The notes under the pieces were generated by a model. That model was not told the origin of the DNA, ran no database searches, and saw only the letters and a program-made list of their open reading frames with translations. This document shows positions 1-7,825 of a stretch of 64,000 bases of DNA, piece by piece. Source of the stretch: Streptomyces venezuelae. Lineage in GTDB: Bacteria; Actinomycetota; Actinomycetes; Streptomycetales; Streptomycetaceae. Each line of letters opens with the position of its first letter. The first letter of the stretch is position 1. Both the position numbers and the translations under genes were made by a program. The stretch lies in the NCBI RefSeq assembly GCF_008642275.1, contig NZ_CP029189.1, forward strand, positions 5,306,501 to 5,370,500, written 5' to 3'.

Positions 1-362
1 AGGAACCCCATGAAGGCGAGCCCGAACAGGATCGTCAGGCTTCCCAGAACGATGTCGAGCGTGTCCTTGTATTCCGAAAGGGTGCTGCCGAAATAACCGA
101 AGAAGGCGCCCTGGCTGACGAATGGGGCCGAGAAACCGAGTACGAAAAGAAGTGCGCCCAGAAGCATCCGGCCACGCTTTTCCTCCCGCGCCTCGGGGTT
201 CAGCGTGGAGGCGGAGAGGCCCGTGACGTAGCCGAGGTAACCGGGGACGAGCGGCAGCACGCACGGGGAGAAGAACGAGATGAGCCCGGCCAGGAGGGCC
301 ACCGGCACGGCGGCGATCAACGTGCCGCTCGTCACCACCGAGGTTGTGGATGCCAGGACCAC
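1..362 (-). CDS. ccdA: CcdA-family cytochrome c biogenesis membrane protein (3' end outside the window)
   Basis: The first ~120 codons of a polytopic membrane protein are present. The motif FFSPCVLPLVPGYLGY, at about residues 26-41, is the CcdA/DsbD signature; its Cys is the redox-active residue that relays electrons from cytoplasmic thioredoxin to extracytoplasmic thiol-redox proteins used in cytochrome c maturation. Hydrophobic segments follow (MLLGALLFVLGFSAPFV and a later IVLGSLTILFGLAFMGF). The GTG at 362 is chosen because an AAGGAGG lies five bases upstream in the transcript. The gene runs off the left edge, so its partners (ResA/ResB/CcsB are usual) cannot be seen. Family assignment is firm; the exact start is slightly less so. 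Confidence 0.9.
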   Translation of the reverse strand, partial: MVLASTTSVVTSGTLIAAVPVALLAGLISFFSPCVLPLVPGYLGYVTGLSASTLNPEAREEKRGRMLLGALLFVLGFSAPFVSQGAFFGYFGSTLSEYKDTLDIVLGSLTILFGLAFMGF

Positions 363-681
363 CAGGGCCTCCTTGATCGCGGCCCGGTCGAGGCACGTAC
401 GCGGACGGTAGGGCTCCCCAGTGTGGCACGCAGCGTCCGGGCGGCTGAGGCCAGGGTGCGGGGCCGGGCACCGGAAGACCGGCGACGTCACCTGCGATAT
501 GTCTTTGTCGGTGTGCCTTTGGACAAAGGGAATAGGCGAGAGATGCGCAGGCCCGGGGAGTGATTGTTTCCCGGTGACGGCGAACGCATTCGCCGGCGGA
601 AATGCCGCCGATGCCGCGCGGTCGTCCGGGTGACACCGGACGGCCGCGCGGCAGGGCCGGGCCCGCGCGGGTAGCGGGACC
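363..681. other. Intergenic region between ccdA and the NCS1 permease
   Basis: No credible gene is seen in these 319 bases; short ORFs here lack ribosome sites and family resemblance. It holds a 14-bp palindrome CCTTTG-GA-CAAAGG (516-529), inside a looser CTTTGTC/GACAAAG repeat, and the strong hairpin listed separately. The ccdA promoter should lie in the left part. Confidence 0.6.
613..652 (-). terminator. Terminator hairpin after the NCS1 permease
   Basis: Arms 613-629 and 636-652 form a 17-bp stem (GCCGCGCGG, one position that pairs only as wobble in RNA, CGTCCGG) around a 6-base loop. It begins 30 bases past the permease stop. There is no T-run, as is common for streptomycete terminators. 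Confidence 0.7.
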
Positions 682-2106
682 TCAGGCGTTCGCAGGCTCC
701 TCGGCGGCGGCGGCCGGGACCGGGGCGGGGGAGCGGCGGGTGGTGAGGGCGGCGTACACGAGCCCGCCCGTCAGGCCGGACAGGACGAAGGAGCAGTCCA
801 CGCCGCCGGTGAGGGCGAGCAGCGGGCCCTCGTAGAAGGGGGTGGTCACGGCGAGCAGGCCGATGCCCGCGCCGATCGCCCAGGAGGCCGTGGCCGCGAC
901 GTTCCAGCCGGAGCGGTACCAGTAGATCCCGCCCACCGAGCGGCGGTTGAAGACCTGGAGCGCGTCGGCGTCGTAGCGCCCCCGGCAGCGCACGTACCCG
1001 ATGAGGGTGATCACCGCCCACGGGGTGCCGATCGCGGTCAGCACCAGCACGAACGAGGTCATCGCGGACTGTACGTCCCACTCGAAGGAGCCGATGAACA
1101 CGAAGGCGGTGGCGACTGCCGCGGCCACCAGCGTGGCCGTGGTCCGGGTGGCCCTGGGCACGATGGCGTCGAGGTCGAGACCCATCGAGTAGAGCATCAG
1201 CCCGGCGTTGCCGACGGAGCCGGCCGCGGCCGCGGCGAGCAGCGGGACCAGGTACCAGAAGGGCGAGGCGTCGACCAGCGGCCCGGCGTACTCGGCTCCC
1301 GCCCGGGCGGCGAGCGCCGTCCAGGTGCCGAACAGCTGAGGGATCAGCAGCCCGAAGAGCAGCCCGAAGCCGGTGGCCCAGAGCACCTTGCGGGAGCTGT
1401 GCCGGCGCGGGGAGATGTAGCGGGTGTAGTCGCCGAGCAGGGTGATGAAGGCGACCGGACCGCTGAGCCCGGCGGCGACGGCGGCGAGGATCCAGGTCGG
1501 CCAGAAGGAGCCGAGGAGGTACGCGGTGTCCGGCGGGGCCGCGGTGGTGAAGTCCCCGGCGTAGGCGAAGACACCGACGGCCAGCAGCACCACCATGCCG
1601 ATGGCCAGGATCTTGCTCATGCGCAGCAGCAGCTTGTAGCCGAAGACGGCCGCGACGACGGTACACGCGGCGAGTACGCCGTACATCAGGCCGCGCGTGG
1701 CCCCGGTGTCCGGCAGTCCGGTGAGCCGAGAGAGGACCCCCACCATCACGTCGCCGCCGATCCACAGGGTGAGGGCGGTGTAGCCGAGCGAGAGCAGCAG
1801 ACCCACCACCGAGCCCACGAGCCGCCCGCGTACGCCGAACTGCGCGCCGCTGGAGGTCGAGAGGTTGGTCGCGGTGCGCAGGGAGACGAGCGCCAGCGGC
1901 GCGGTGAAGGCGATACCGACGAGCGTGCCGGTCACGATGGCGGTGACCGAGGGCCACAGGCCCAGTCCGAAGGACGGGGGCAGCCAGCCGAAGACGATCA
2001 CACCGAGGCAGAGGTTGGAGCCGAGCAGGATCGAGATCAGGTCACGGGGACCACTCGTCCGCTCGTCCTCGGGGATGGTGTCGACTCCGCGCTGTTCGAT
2101 GGGCAT
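682..2106 (-). CDS. NCS1-family cytosine/purine/allantoin-type permease
   Basis: 474 residues with about 12 hydrophobic segments and the NCS1 layout: a short polar N-terminus, then SGPRDLISILLGSNL leading into the first helix, and a conserved PVAFITLLGDYTRYISPR segment mid-protein. NCS1 carriers import nucleobases, hydantoins, allantoin or related compounds with H+ or Na+. The ATG at 2106 is chosen because AAGGGAG lies just upstream; an upstream in-frame start would add 28 non-family residues. It is divergent from the urease remnant and agmatine deiminase, and both promoters share a palindromic operator type, so its substrate is probably a nitrogenous compound fed to that deiminase. Substrate not determinable from sequence. 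Confidence 0.85.
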   Translation of the reverse strand: MPIEQRGVDTIPEDERTSGPRDLISILLGSNLCLGVIVFGWLPPSFGLGLWPSVTAIVTGTLVGIAFTAPLALVSLRTATNLSTSSGAQFGVRGRLVGSVVGLLLSLGYTALTLWIGGDVMVGVLSRLTGLPDTGATRGLMYGVLAACTVVAAVFGYKLLLRMSKILAIGMVVLLAVGVFAYAGDFTTAAPPDTAYLLGSFWPTWILAAVAAGLSGPVAFITLLGDYTRYISPRRHSSRKVLWATGFGLLFGLLIPQLFGTWTALAARAGAEYAGPLVDASPFWYLVPLLAAAAAGSVGNAGLMLYSMGLDLDAIVPRATRTTATLVAAAVATAFVFIGSFEWDVQSAMTSFVLVLTAIGTPWAVITLIGYVRCRGRYDADALQVFNRRSVGGIYWYRSGWNVAATASWAIGAGIGLLAVTTPFYEGPLLALTGGVDCSFVLSGLTGGLVYAALTTRRSPAPVPAAAAEEPANA

Positions 2107-2146
2107 GGGGGACTCCCTTGGCAGGGCGGGGGGTGGTTGCGCATTG

Positions 2147-2163
2147 TTTGAGCGACACTCAAT
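2147..2163. promoter_or_regulatory. Candidate TetR operator, copy 1
   Basis: TTTGAG-CGACA-CTCAAT has the same 6-5-6 layout as copy 2 (consensus TTWGAG-N5-CTCWA). It lies 41 bp upstream of the permease start. The likely ligand protein is the TetR regulator encoded at 3705. Confidence 0.5.
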
Positions 2164-2214
2164 GTGACTCAAGGCCTGCCCCCAGGTCAATGATTCCCAC
2201 CATCGAGATGAAGA

Positions 2215-2233
2215 GTTAGAGTGATGCTCTAAC
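2215..2233. promoter_or_regulatory. Candidate TetR operator, copy 2
   Basis: A perfect 7-5-7 palindrome, GTTAGAG-TGATG-CTCTAAC, lies 29 bp upstream of the start at 2262. Size and symmetry are typical of TetR-family operators, and a TetR gene ends this cluster. Confidence 0.6.
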
Positions 2234-2261
2234 CCATCGACTCAAGAGGTGGTGGATCGGC

Positions 2262-2600
2262 GTGCGGCTGACTCCTGCGGAGCGCGACCGGCTGCTGCTC
2301 CGCAGTACCGCGGAGCCGGCCCGGGCGCGGTGGGCCCGTGGCCTGAAACCGGATGTCCCGCAGGCCACCGCCCTGATCGCGGACACGGTCTGCGAGGCGG
2401 CGCGCGACGGCAGGCGGCTCACGGAGGCCATCGAGGAGGCCCGCACCGCGCTGGGCCCGGACGACGTCCTGCCGGGGTTCAACTCCCGGGTGGGCGCGGT
2501 CGATGTGGACGCGCGCAGCGGACTGGTCTCCCCCGGCGGGGAACCGCTGCGCTCCGAAGCCGCCGCATCGGTCTCCCCCAACCGCCTGTACTTCCTGTAA
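2262..2600 (+). pseudogene. Urease remnant: UreA N-terminal part fused in frame to the UreC C-terminus
   Basis: 112 codons. Residues 1-72 align with the urease gamma subunit (LTPAERDRLLL, ARGLK, ATALIADTVCEAARDG, AIEEAR, VLPG). Residues 73-112 do not continue UreA but match the extreme C-terminus of the urease alpha subunit (FNS, VDVDA, GEPLRSE, terminal YFL; compare the family pattern HNS..VDA..GE..SEPA..YFLF). The simplest reading is an in-frame deletion of about 2 kb that removed the rest of UreA, all of UreB and nearly all of UreC, including every nickel ligand. It cannot be a urease. The frame stays open and lies 31 bp before agmatine deiminase, so it may persist as a translated leader or be decaying. 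Confidence 0.75.
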
Positions 2601-2631
2601 GCCAGCACAGCCCCGTAAGGATTCGCCTGCC

Positions 2632-3666
2632 ATGACCAAGCCTGTGAACGACGGCTTCCGGATGCCCGCCGAGTGGACGCCCCACGAGCGCACCTGGATG
2701 GCCTGGCCCAGCCCCAACCCGACCTTCACCAACGCGCAGGAGCTCGCCGAGGCCCGCCAGGCCTGGGGCGCCGTCGCCCGCGCCGTCCGCGCGTACGAGC
2801 CGGTGACCCTCGTGGTCTCGCCCGGCGACGCGGAGAGCGCCCGCGCCGTCGTCGGCGACGACGTCCAACTGGTCGAGCAGGAGCTCGACGACGCCTGGAT
2901 GCGCGACATCGGCCCCACCTTCGTCACCAACGACGCGGGCCAGCTGGCCGCCGTCGACTGGACCTTCAACGGCTGGGGCGCCCAGGAGTGGGCCCGCTGG
3001 GACCATGACTCCAAGATCGCCCGCCATGTCTCGGACGTGATCGGCACCCGCACCTACAGCACCGAGCTCGTCAACGAGGGCGGGGCCATCCACGTCGACG
3101 GCGAGGGCACCGTGCTCCTCACCGACACCGTCCAGCTGGGCGAGGGCCGCAACCCCGGCTGGACCCGGCAGCAGGTGGAGGCCGAGATCCACGCCCACCT
3201 CGGCACCACCAAGGCGATCTGGCTGCCGTACGGCCTGGCCGGCGACTACGGCACCTACGGCACCCAGGGCCACGTCGACATCGTCGCCGCCTTCGCCCGC
3301 CCCGGCGTCGTCATGGTCCACACCCAGCCCGACCCGGCCCACCCGGACCACGAGCGCTGCAAGACCGTCGCGGCCATCCTGCGCGCGTCCACCGACGCCC
3401 GGGGGCGGCAGCTGGAGGTCGTGGAGGTCCCGGCGCCGACCGTGCTGGAGGAGGACGGGGAGTGGGTGGACTACTCGTACATCAATCACTACCTGTGCAA
3501 CGGCGGTGTCGTGCTGTGCGCGTTCGACGACCCGCGCGACGAGGAGGCCGCCGAGATCTTCCGCGGACTGTTCCCCGAGCGGACCGTGACACTCGTTGAC
3601 GCACGTACGATTTTCGCCGGGGGTGGCGGTATCCACTGCATCACCCAGCAGCAGCCGAAGGTCTGA
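2632..3666 (+). CDS. aguA: Agmatine deiminase (peptidylarginine deiminase-like family)
   Basis: 344 residues. Agmatine deiminases hydrolyse agmatine to N-carbamoylputrescine and ammonia in putrescine synthesis or arginine/agmatine catabolism. Family marks are WTPHERTWMAWP near the N-terminus, DDAWMRDIGPTF, the GGAIHVDGEG strand, the catalytic-His segment GHVDIVAAF, and the nucleophile Cys at about residue 336 in GGGGIHCITQQ. The length is normal. The ATG at 2632 follows the urease remnant's stop by 31 bp, so the two are probably co-transcribed from the operator-bearing promoter, with the TetR gene 38 bp downstream in the same unit. An ammonia-releasing enzyme beside a lost urease and a nitrogen-compound permease suggests a small nitrogen-scavenging locus. 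Confidence 0.88.
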   Translation: MTKPVNDGFRMPAEWTPHERTWMAWPSPNPTFTNAQELAEARQAWGAVARAVRAYEPVTLVVSPGDAESARAVVGDDVQLVEQELDDAWMRDIGPTFVTNDAGQLAAVDWTFNGWGAQEWARWDHDSKIARHVSDVIGTRTYSTELVNEGGAIHVDGEGTVLLTDTVQLGEGRNPGWTRQQVEAEIHAHLGTTKAIWLPYGLAGDYGTYGTQGHVDIVAAFARPGVVMVHTQPDPAHPDHERCKTVAAILRASTDARGRQLEVVEVPAPTVLEEDGEWVDYSYINHYLCNGGVVLCAFDDPRDEEAAEIFRGLFPERTVTLVDARTIFAGGGGIHCITQQQPKV

Positions 3667-3704
3667 GCCGCGACGAGCGGCGGCCGAGCGACGAGGAGTG
3701 GCCC

Positions 3705-4325
3705 ATGGTGGCGGGTGGAGTGCCGGTACGCGCGGCGCGGAAGAACGCGCCCCCGCGCGAGGACGTACTCGTCGCCGCCATGGCCACGATCGCCGAGCGC
3801 GGCCTGGAAGGCCTGACCATGGCCGGACTGGGCCGCGAGGTCGGCATGAGCAGCGGCCACCTCCTCTACTACTTCCGCAGCAAGGACGAGCTCCTGCTGC
3901 AGACCCTGGAGTGGAGCGAGGCGGAACTGGGCGGCGAGCGGCGGGCCCTGCTCGCCCGCCGCGGTCCGGTGAGCGAGCGCCTGCAGGCGTACGTGGACCT
4001 GTACGTGCCCACGCGCCCCCGCGACCCGCACTGGACGCTGTGGCTGGAGGTCTGGAACCGCTCCCAGAACGCCGGCCCCCAGGAGCGCGACCGGCAGGCG
4101 GCCATCGAGGGGGCCTGGCACCGCGACCTGGTCGCCCTGCTCGCCGAGGGCATCTCGCGCGGGGAGTTCCGCCCGGTGGACGCCGAACGCGTGGCCACCC
4201 GCGTCCGGGCCCTGCTCGACGGATTCAGCATCCAGCTGGCGGTCGGTCTGCCCACGCTCGACCGGGCGGCCATCCTGGCCCACGTGAGGGAATTCCTGGT
4301 GGAGACCCTCTCCCCGCCCCGCTAG
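3705..4325 (+). CDS. TetR/AcrR-family transcriptional regulator
   Basis: 206 residues. The N-terminal helix-turn-helix covers about residues 20-66 (VLVAAMATIAERGLEGLTM, then VGMSSGHLLYYFRSKDELL), followed by an all-helical ligand domain with a Trp-rich LWLEVWNRS segment. The ATG at 3705 has GAGGAG about nine bases upstream. It is the last gene of the agmatine deiminase unit, and the two matching palindromes in the 2107-2261 divergent promoter are its likely operators, implying autoregulated repression of the permease and deiminase. The ligand is unknown; agmatine or a polyamine would fit the neighbours. Confidence 0.9.
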   Translation: MVAGGVPVRAARKNAPPREDVLVAAMATIAERGLEGLTMAGLGREVGMSSGHLLYYFRSKDELLLQTLEWSEAELGGERRALLARRGPVSERLQAYVDLYVPTRPRDPHWTLWLEVWNRSQNAGPQERDRQAAIEGAWHRDLVALLAEGISRGEFRPVDAERVATRVRALLDGFSIQLAVGLPTLDRAAILAHVREFLVETLSPPR

Positions 4326-4389
4326 GCCGTCTTGCCCGCATGCTGAGACCCTTGTCCATCCACGGCGAGCGGTGTGGCACACTGCCAGC

Positions 4390-4446
4390 GTGCCTGCTCA
4401 GCTCATGATTATCGCCAGCAGCGCGCCGGTCCCCAGTGGCCGCTGA
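4390..4446 (+). CDS. Putative leader peptide of the cimA attenuator
   Basis: A GTG-initiated 18-codon frame, MPAQLMIIASSAPVPSGR, ends at TGA 4446; an internal ATG at 4405 gives MIIASSAPVPSGR. Consecutive Ile codons near the start and a later Val fit sensing of charged branched-chain tRNAs ahead of an isoleucine-pathway gene. Nine bases ending at the stop codon (4436-4444) are complementary to 4468-4476, so ribosome position would decide whether that pairing forms before the downstream hairpin. No strong ribosome site is visible; leaderless initiation is possible. Confidence 0.6.
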   Translation: MPAQLMIIASSAPVPSGR

Positions 4447-4498
4447 ACCGTGGAAGAACTTCGCGGAAGCGGCCACCGTGCCTCGGACCCGCGCGCAG

Positions 4499-4526
4499 AC
4501 CTCTCGCTACCCGCGAGAGGTTTTTT
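4499..4526 (+). terminator. Attenuator terminator upstream of cimA
   Basis: CCTCTCGC (4500-4507), loop TACCC and GCGAGAGG (4513-4520) form a perfect 8-bp stem followed directly by six T. This is a classical Rho-independent terminator, rare in such GC-rich DNA. It stands 104 bp before the cimA start and 53 bp after the leader peptide, so it should stop transcripts before cimA when the leader is translated freely. Confidence 0.8.
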
Positions 4527-4629
4527 CGTTTCCCGGACCATCCCTGCCGGGACCGGACCGCGCGCGATGATGGGGGCAGTGGATGCCGGGCATATCCGGA
4601 ACCACTCATCCGACAGGAGTCAGATCAGC

Positions 4630-6258
4630 ATGACGACGACACCAGAGGCGGCAACCGTGCTGTCAGAAGGCCTGGACGACAGCTTCCACGTCTTCGACAC
4701 CACCCTGCGCGACGGCGCCCAGCGCGAGGGCATCAACCTCACCGTCGCCGACAAGCTGACCATCGCCCGGCATCTGGACGACTTCGGAGTGGGCTTCATC
4801 GAGGGCGGCTGGCCCGGAGCCAACCCCCGCGACACCGAGTTCTTCTCCCGCGCCCGTGCGGAGATCACCTTCAGGAACGCCCAGCTGGTCGCCTTCGGCG
4901 CGACCCGCCGCGCCGGCGGCTCGGCCGCCCAGGACCCGCAGGTGCGGGCCCTGCTGGAATCCGGCGCCCCGGTCATCACGCTCGTCGCCAAGTCCCACGA
5001 CCGCCACGTCGAACTCGCCCTGCGCACCACCCTCGACGAGAACCTGGAGATGGTCCGCGACACCGTCTCCCACCTGGTCGCCCAGGGCCGCCGCGTCTTC
5101 GTCGACTGCGAGCACTTCTTCGACGGGTACCGGGCCAACCCGGAGTACGCCAAGTCCGTCGTCCGCACCGCCCACGAGGCCGGAGCCGACGTGGTCATCC
5201 TCTGCGACACCAACGGCGGCATGCTGCCCGCCCAGGTGACCGCGACCGTCGCCACCGTCCTCGCCGACACCGGCGCCCGCCTCGGCATCCACGCCCAGGA
5301 CGACACCGGCTGCGCCGTCGCCAACACCCTGGCCGCGGTCGACGCGGGCGCCACCCACGTCCAGTGCACGGCGAACGGGTACGGCGAGCGCGTCGGCAAC
5401 GCCAACCTGTTCCCCGTCGTCGCCGCCCTGGAGATCAAGTACGGGCGCAAGGTGCTCCCCGACGGGGCGCTCGCCGAGATGACCCGGATCTCGCACGCCA
5501 TCGCCGAGGTCGTGAACCTCACCCCCTCCACGCACCAGCCCTACGTCGGCGTCTCCGCCTTCGCGCACAAGGCGGGCCTGCACGCCTCGGCCATCAAGGT
5601 CGACCCGGACCTCTACCAGCACATCGACCCCGAGCGGGTCGGCAACACCATGCGGATGCTGGTCTCCGACATGGCCGGCCGTGCCTCCATCGAGCTCAAG
5701 GGCAAGGAGCTCGGCGTCGAGCTGGGCGGGGACCGCGCGCTGATCTCCCGGGTCGTGGAGCGGGTCAAGGAGCGCGAGCTCAAGGGCTACACCTACGAGG
5801 CGGCCGACGCCTCCTTCGAGCTGCTGCTGCGCGCCGAGGCCGAGGGCCGCGCCCGCAAGTACTTCCGCATCGAGTCCTGGCGGGCGATCGTCGAGGACCG
5901 TCCCGACGGCACCCACGCCAACGAGGCCACGGTCAAGCTGTGGGCCAAGGGCGAGCGGATCGTCGCCACCGCGGAGGGCAACGGCCCGGTCAACGCGCTG
6001 GACCGGGCGCTGCGGGTGGCGCTGGAGCGCTTCTACCCACAGCTCGCCAAGTTCGAGCTCGTCGACTACAAGGTCCGCATCCTGGAGGGCACGCACGGCA
6101 CGGAGTCCACGACCCGCGTTCTGATCGCCACGACCGACGGTGAGCGCGAGTGGTCCACGGTCGGCGTGGCCCCGAACGTCATCGCGGCCTCCTGGCAGGC
6201 CCTGGAGGACGCGTTCACCTACGGCCTGCTGCACGCCGGCGTCGAGCCCGCCGAGTAG
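4630..6258 (+). CDS. cimA: Citramalate synthase
   Basis: 542 residues. It belongs to the citramalate/2-isopropylmalate/homocitrate synthase family, which condenses an alpha-keto acid with acetyl-CoA; the CimA branch makes (R)-citramalate from pyruvate for isoleucine synthesis. The TIM barrel opens with VFDTTLRDGAQREGINLTVADKL, the catalytic/metal motif, and has CDTNGGMLP, GIHAQDDTGCAVANTL and the NLTPSTHQPYVG segment. The C-terminal third is the LeuA-type regulatory dimer domain. The ATG at 4630 has AGGAG 11 bases upstream. The Ile-bearing leader and attenuator support isoleucine control. A 2-isopropylmalate synthase paralogue role is the alternative, but the long REGINLT-type N-terminus favours CimA. 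Confidence 0.88.
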   Translation: MTTTPEAATVLSEGLDDSFHVFDTTLRDGAQREGINLTVADKLTIARHLDDFGVGFIEGGWPGANPRDTEFFSRARAEITFRNAQLVAFGATRRAGGSAAQDPQVRALLESGAPVITLVAKSHDRHVELALRTTLDENLEMVRDTVSHLVAQGRRVFVDCEHFFDGYRANPEYAKSVVRTAHEAGADVVILCDTNGGMLPAQVTATVATVLADTGARLGIHAQDDTGCAVANTLAAVDAGATHVQCTANGYGERVGNANLFPVVAALEIKYGRKVLPDGALAEMTRISHAIAEVVNLTPSTHQPYVGVSAFAHKAGLHASAIKVDPDLYQHIDPERVGNTMRMLVSDMAGRASIELKGKELGVELGGDRALISRVVERVKERELKGYTYEAADASFELLLRAEAEGRARKYFRIESWRAIVEDRPDGTHANEATVKLWAKGERIVATAEGNGPVNALDRALRVALERFYPQLAKFELVDYKVRILEGTHGTESTTRVLIATTDGEREWSTVGVAPNVIAASWQALEDAFTYGLLHAGVEPAE

Positions 6259-6287
6259 CCCGCCGGGCGCGCGTCCGCCGGACCCCA

Positions 6288-6313
6288 CCTCGCCGGGCCG
6301 CAGCCCGGCGAGG
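6288..6313 (+). terminator. Terminator after cimA
   Basis: A perfect 11-bp stem, CCTCGCCGGGC / GCCCGGCGAGG, with loop CGCA starts 30 bp past the cimA stop and is followed by CCCTTAT. Confidence 0.8.
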
Positions 6314-6365
6314 CCCTTATGTCCAGCTCACACGGGAAAGTACCGGTTCCGGTAGCGTCTTGGAT

Positions 6366-7724
6366 ATGAAGACCAGGCTGATGTCCATACGCTTCGGCTC
6401 GCTGCTGGCCGGTCTGCTGCTGGGACTGTCGGCGACCGCCCTCGTGGCCGCGCCGCAGGCGTCGGCGGCTACCGGGGTCGCGGCCGTGGGGGAGGCCCTC
6501 AAACAGGGCCCGGTCTACGTCGCACCCGGGGCCGAGGGGCAGCTGTCCGCCGTCCAGGCGGACGCGCTCGCGAAGAAGATAGAGGACGCCGGGAAGCCGG
6601 TGTTCGTGGCCGTGCTGCCGGCCACCGCCGAGTTCCCCGCGGACAAGGTGCTCGGCGCCGTCCGCGCCGAGACCGGTGTCACCGGGCTCTACGCGATCCG
6701 GCTGGGCGACGGCTTCAACGCCGGAGCCGACAGGGCGGTCATGCCGAACAACGCCGTACGCAACCTCACCGAGGCCGTGAAGACCGGCGCACCGGTGAAC
6801 GCGAACACCCAGCTCAACAACTTCGTGGACCAGGCATTGACCCAGGTCAAGGGCAGCGCCCCGGCCTCCTGGGGCACGACCGGAGCGGACCAGGGCGCCC
6901 CGGTCGGCGGACTGGTCGCCCTCGGCGCGGTGGCCGTGGTGGGCGGCGGCGGGGCGTACGCGCTGGTCCGCCGGAACCGGAAGAAGAAGGAAGAGGCCAG
7001 GCGTGAGGCCGTCGCCCGGCTGGGCGTGGTCGTCGACGAGGACATCACGGCCTTCGGCGAGGAGCTCGAACGGCTCGACTTCCACCCCGGTGAGCCCAGC
7101 GCCGACGACGCCATGCGCCAGGACTACGAGCGGGGGCTCGACTCGTACGAGAAGGCCAAGCAGATCATGGCCACGGTCCAGCGCCCCGACGAGGTCAAGG
7201 GCGCCACCCAGGCACTGGAGGACGGGCGCTTCGCGCTGGCCACCCTCGACGCGCGCCGGCAGGGCCGGCCGCTTCCCGAGCGCCGCTCGCCCTGCTTCTT
7301 CGACCCGCGCCACGGGCCGAGCACCGAGGACGCCACCTGGGCTCCGGCCGGCGGGACGGCCCGTACCGTGCCCGTCTGCACGGCGGACGCCGTGCGGCTG
7401 CGCGACGGCCTGGACCCGGCGGTCCGCACGGTCGACACCGAGCGCGGGCCGCGGCCCTACTACGACGCGGGCCCGGCGTACGGTCCCTGGGCCGGCGGAT
7501 ACTTCGGCGGAGGCATCCTGCCCGGCCTGCTGGTGGGAACGATGCTCGGCTCGATGATGTCCAGCCCCGCCTACGCCTCGGACTTCGGCGGCGGAACGGG
7601 CGGCGGCTTCGAGGGCGGGGACGTCTCCGGGGCGGACTTCGACCCGTCCGACTTCGGCGGCGGGGACTTCGGTGGCGGAGGGTTCGACGGGGGCGGCGGT
7701 TTCGACGGCGGGGGCGGCTTCTAG
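6366..7724 (+). CDS. Secreted, membrane-anchored protein with Gly-rich tail, unknown function
   Basis: 452 residues. A signal peptide (MKTRLMSIRFGSLL, hydrophobic core, cleavage near ASAA at about residues 32-36) precedes an extracytoplasmic alpha/beta domain to about residue 160. A membrane span (VGGLVALGAVAVVGGGGAYALV) and a basic stop-transfer RRNRKKKEEARRE follow, then a cytoplasmic Glu/Arg-rich helical part. A second hydrophobic GGILPGLLVGTMLGSMM region leads to a C-terminus of FGGGDF/FDGGGG repeats. The first domain with a Gly-rich end recalls TPM/YgcG-type membrane proteins, but I do not recognise a specific family. It is transcribed alone, with hairpins on both sides. The ATG at 6366 has only a weak ribosome site. 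Confidence 0.8.
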   Translation: MKTRLMSIRFGSLLAGLLLGLSATALVAAPQASAATGVAAVGEALKQGPVYVAPGAEGQLSAVQADALAKKIEDAGKPVFVAVLPATAEFPADKVLGAVRAETGVTGLYAIRLGDGFNAGADRAVMPNNAVRNLTEAVKTGAPVNANTQLNNFVDQALTQVKGSAPASWGTTGADQGAPVGGLVALGAVAVVGGGGAYALVRRNRKKKEEARREAVARLGVVVDEDITAFGEELERLDFHPGEPSADDAMRQDYERGLDSYEKAKQIMATVQRPDEVKGATQALEDGRFALATLDARRQGRPLPERRSPCFFDPRHGPSTEDATWAPAGGTARTVPVCTADAVRLRDGLDPAVRTVDTERGPRPYYDAGPAYGPWAGGYFGGGILPGLLVGTMLGSMMSSPAYASDFGGGTGGGFEGGDVSGADFDPSDFGGGDFGGGGFDGGGGFDGGGGF

Positions 7725-7766
7725 GTCCCGTCTCTTTCGGATCGTGCGGGCCCGGCAAGATCCGGA

Positions 7767-7787
7767 GGGGGCGGCCTGGCCGCCCCC
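7767..7787. terminator. Bidirectional terminator between convergent genes
   Basis: GGGGGCGG-CCTGG-CCGCCCCC sits between the stop of the Gly-rich membrane protein and the stop of the convergent yceI gene, serving both. Confidence 0.65.
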
Positions 7788-7825
7788 GGTTCCGGGCGTC
7801 CGCAGGGGACGGGGGAGCCCGTCCG

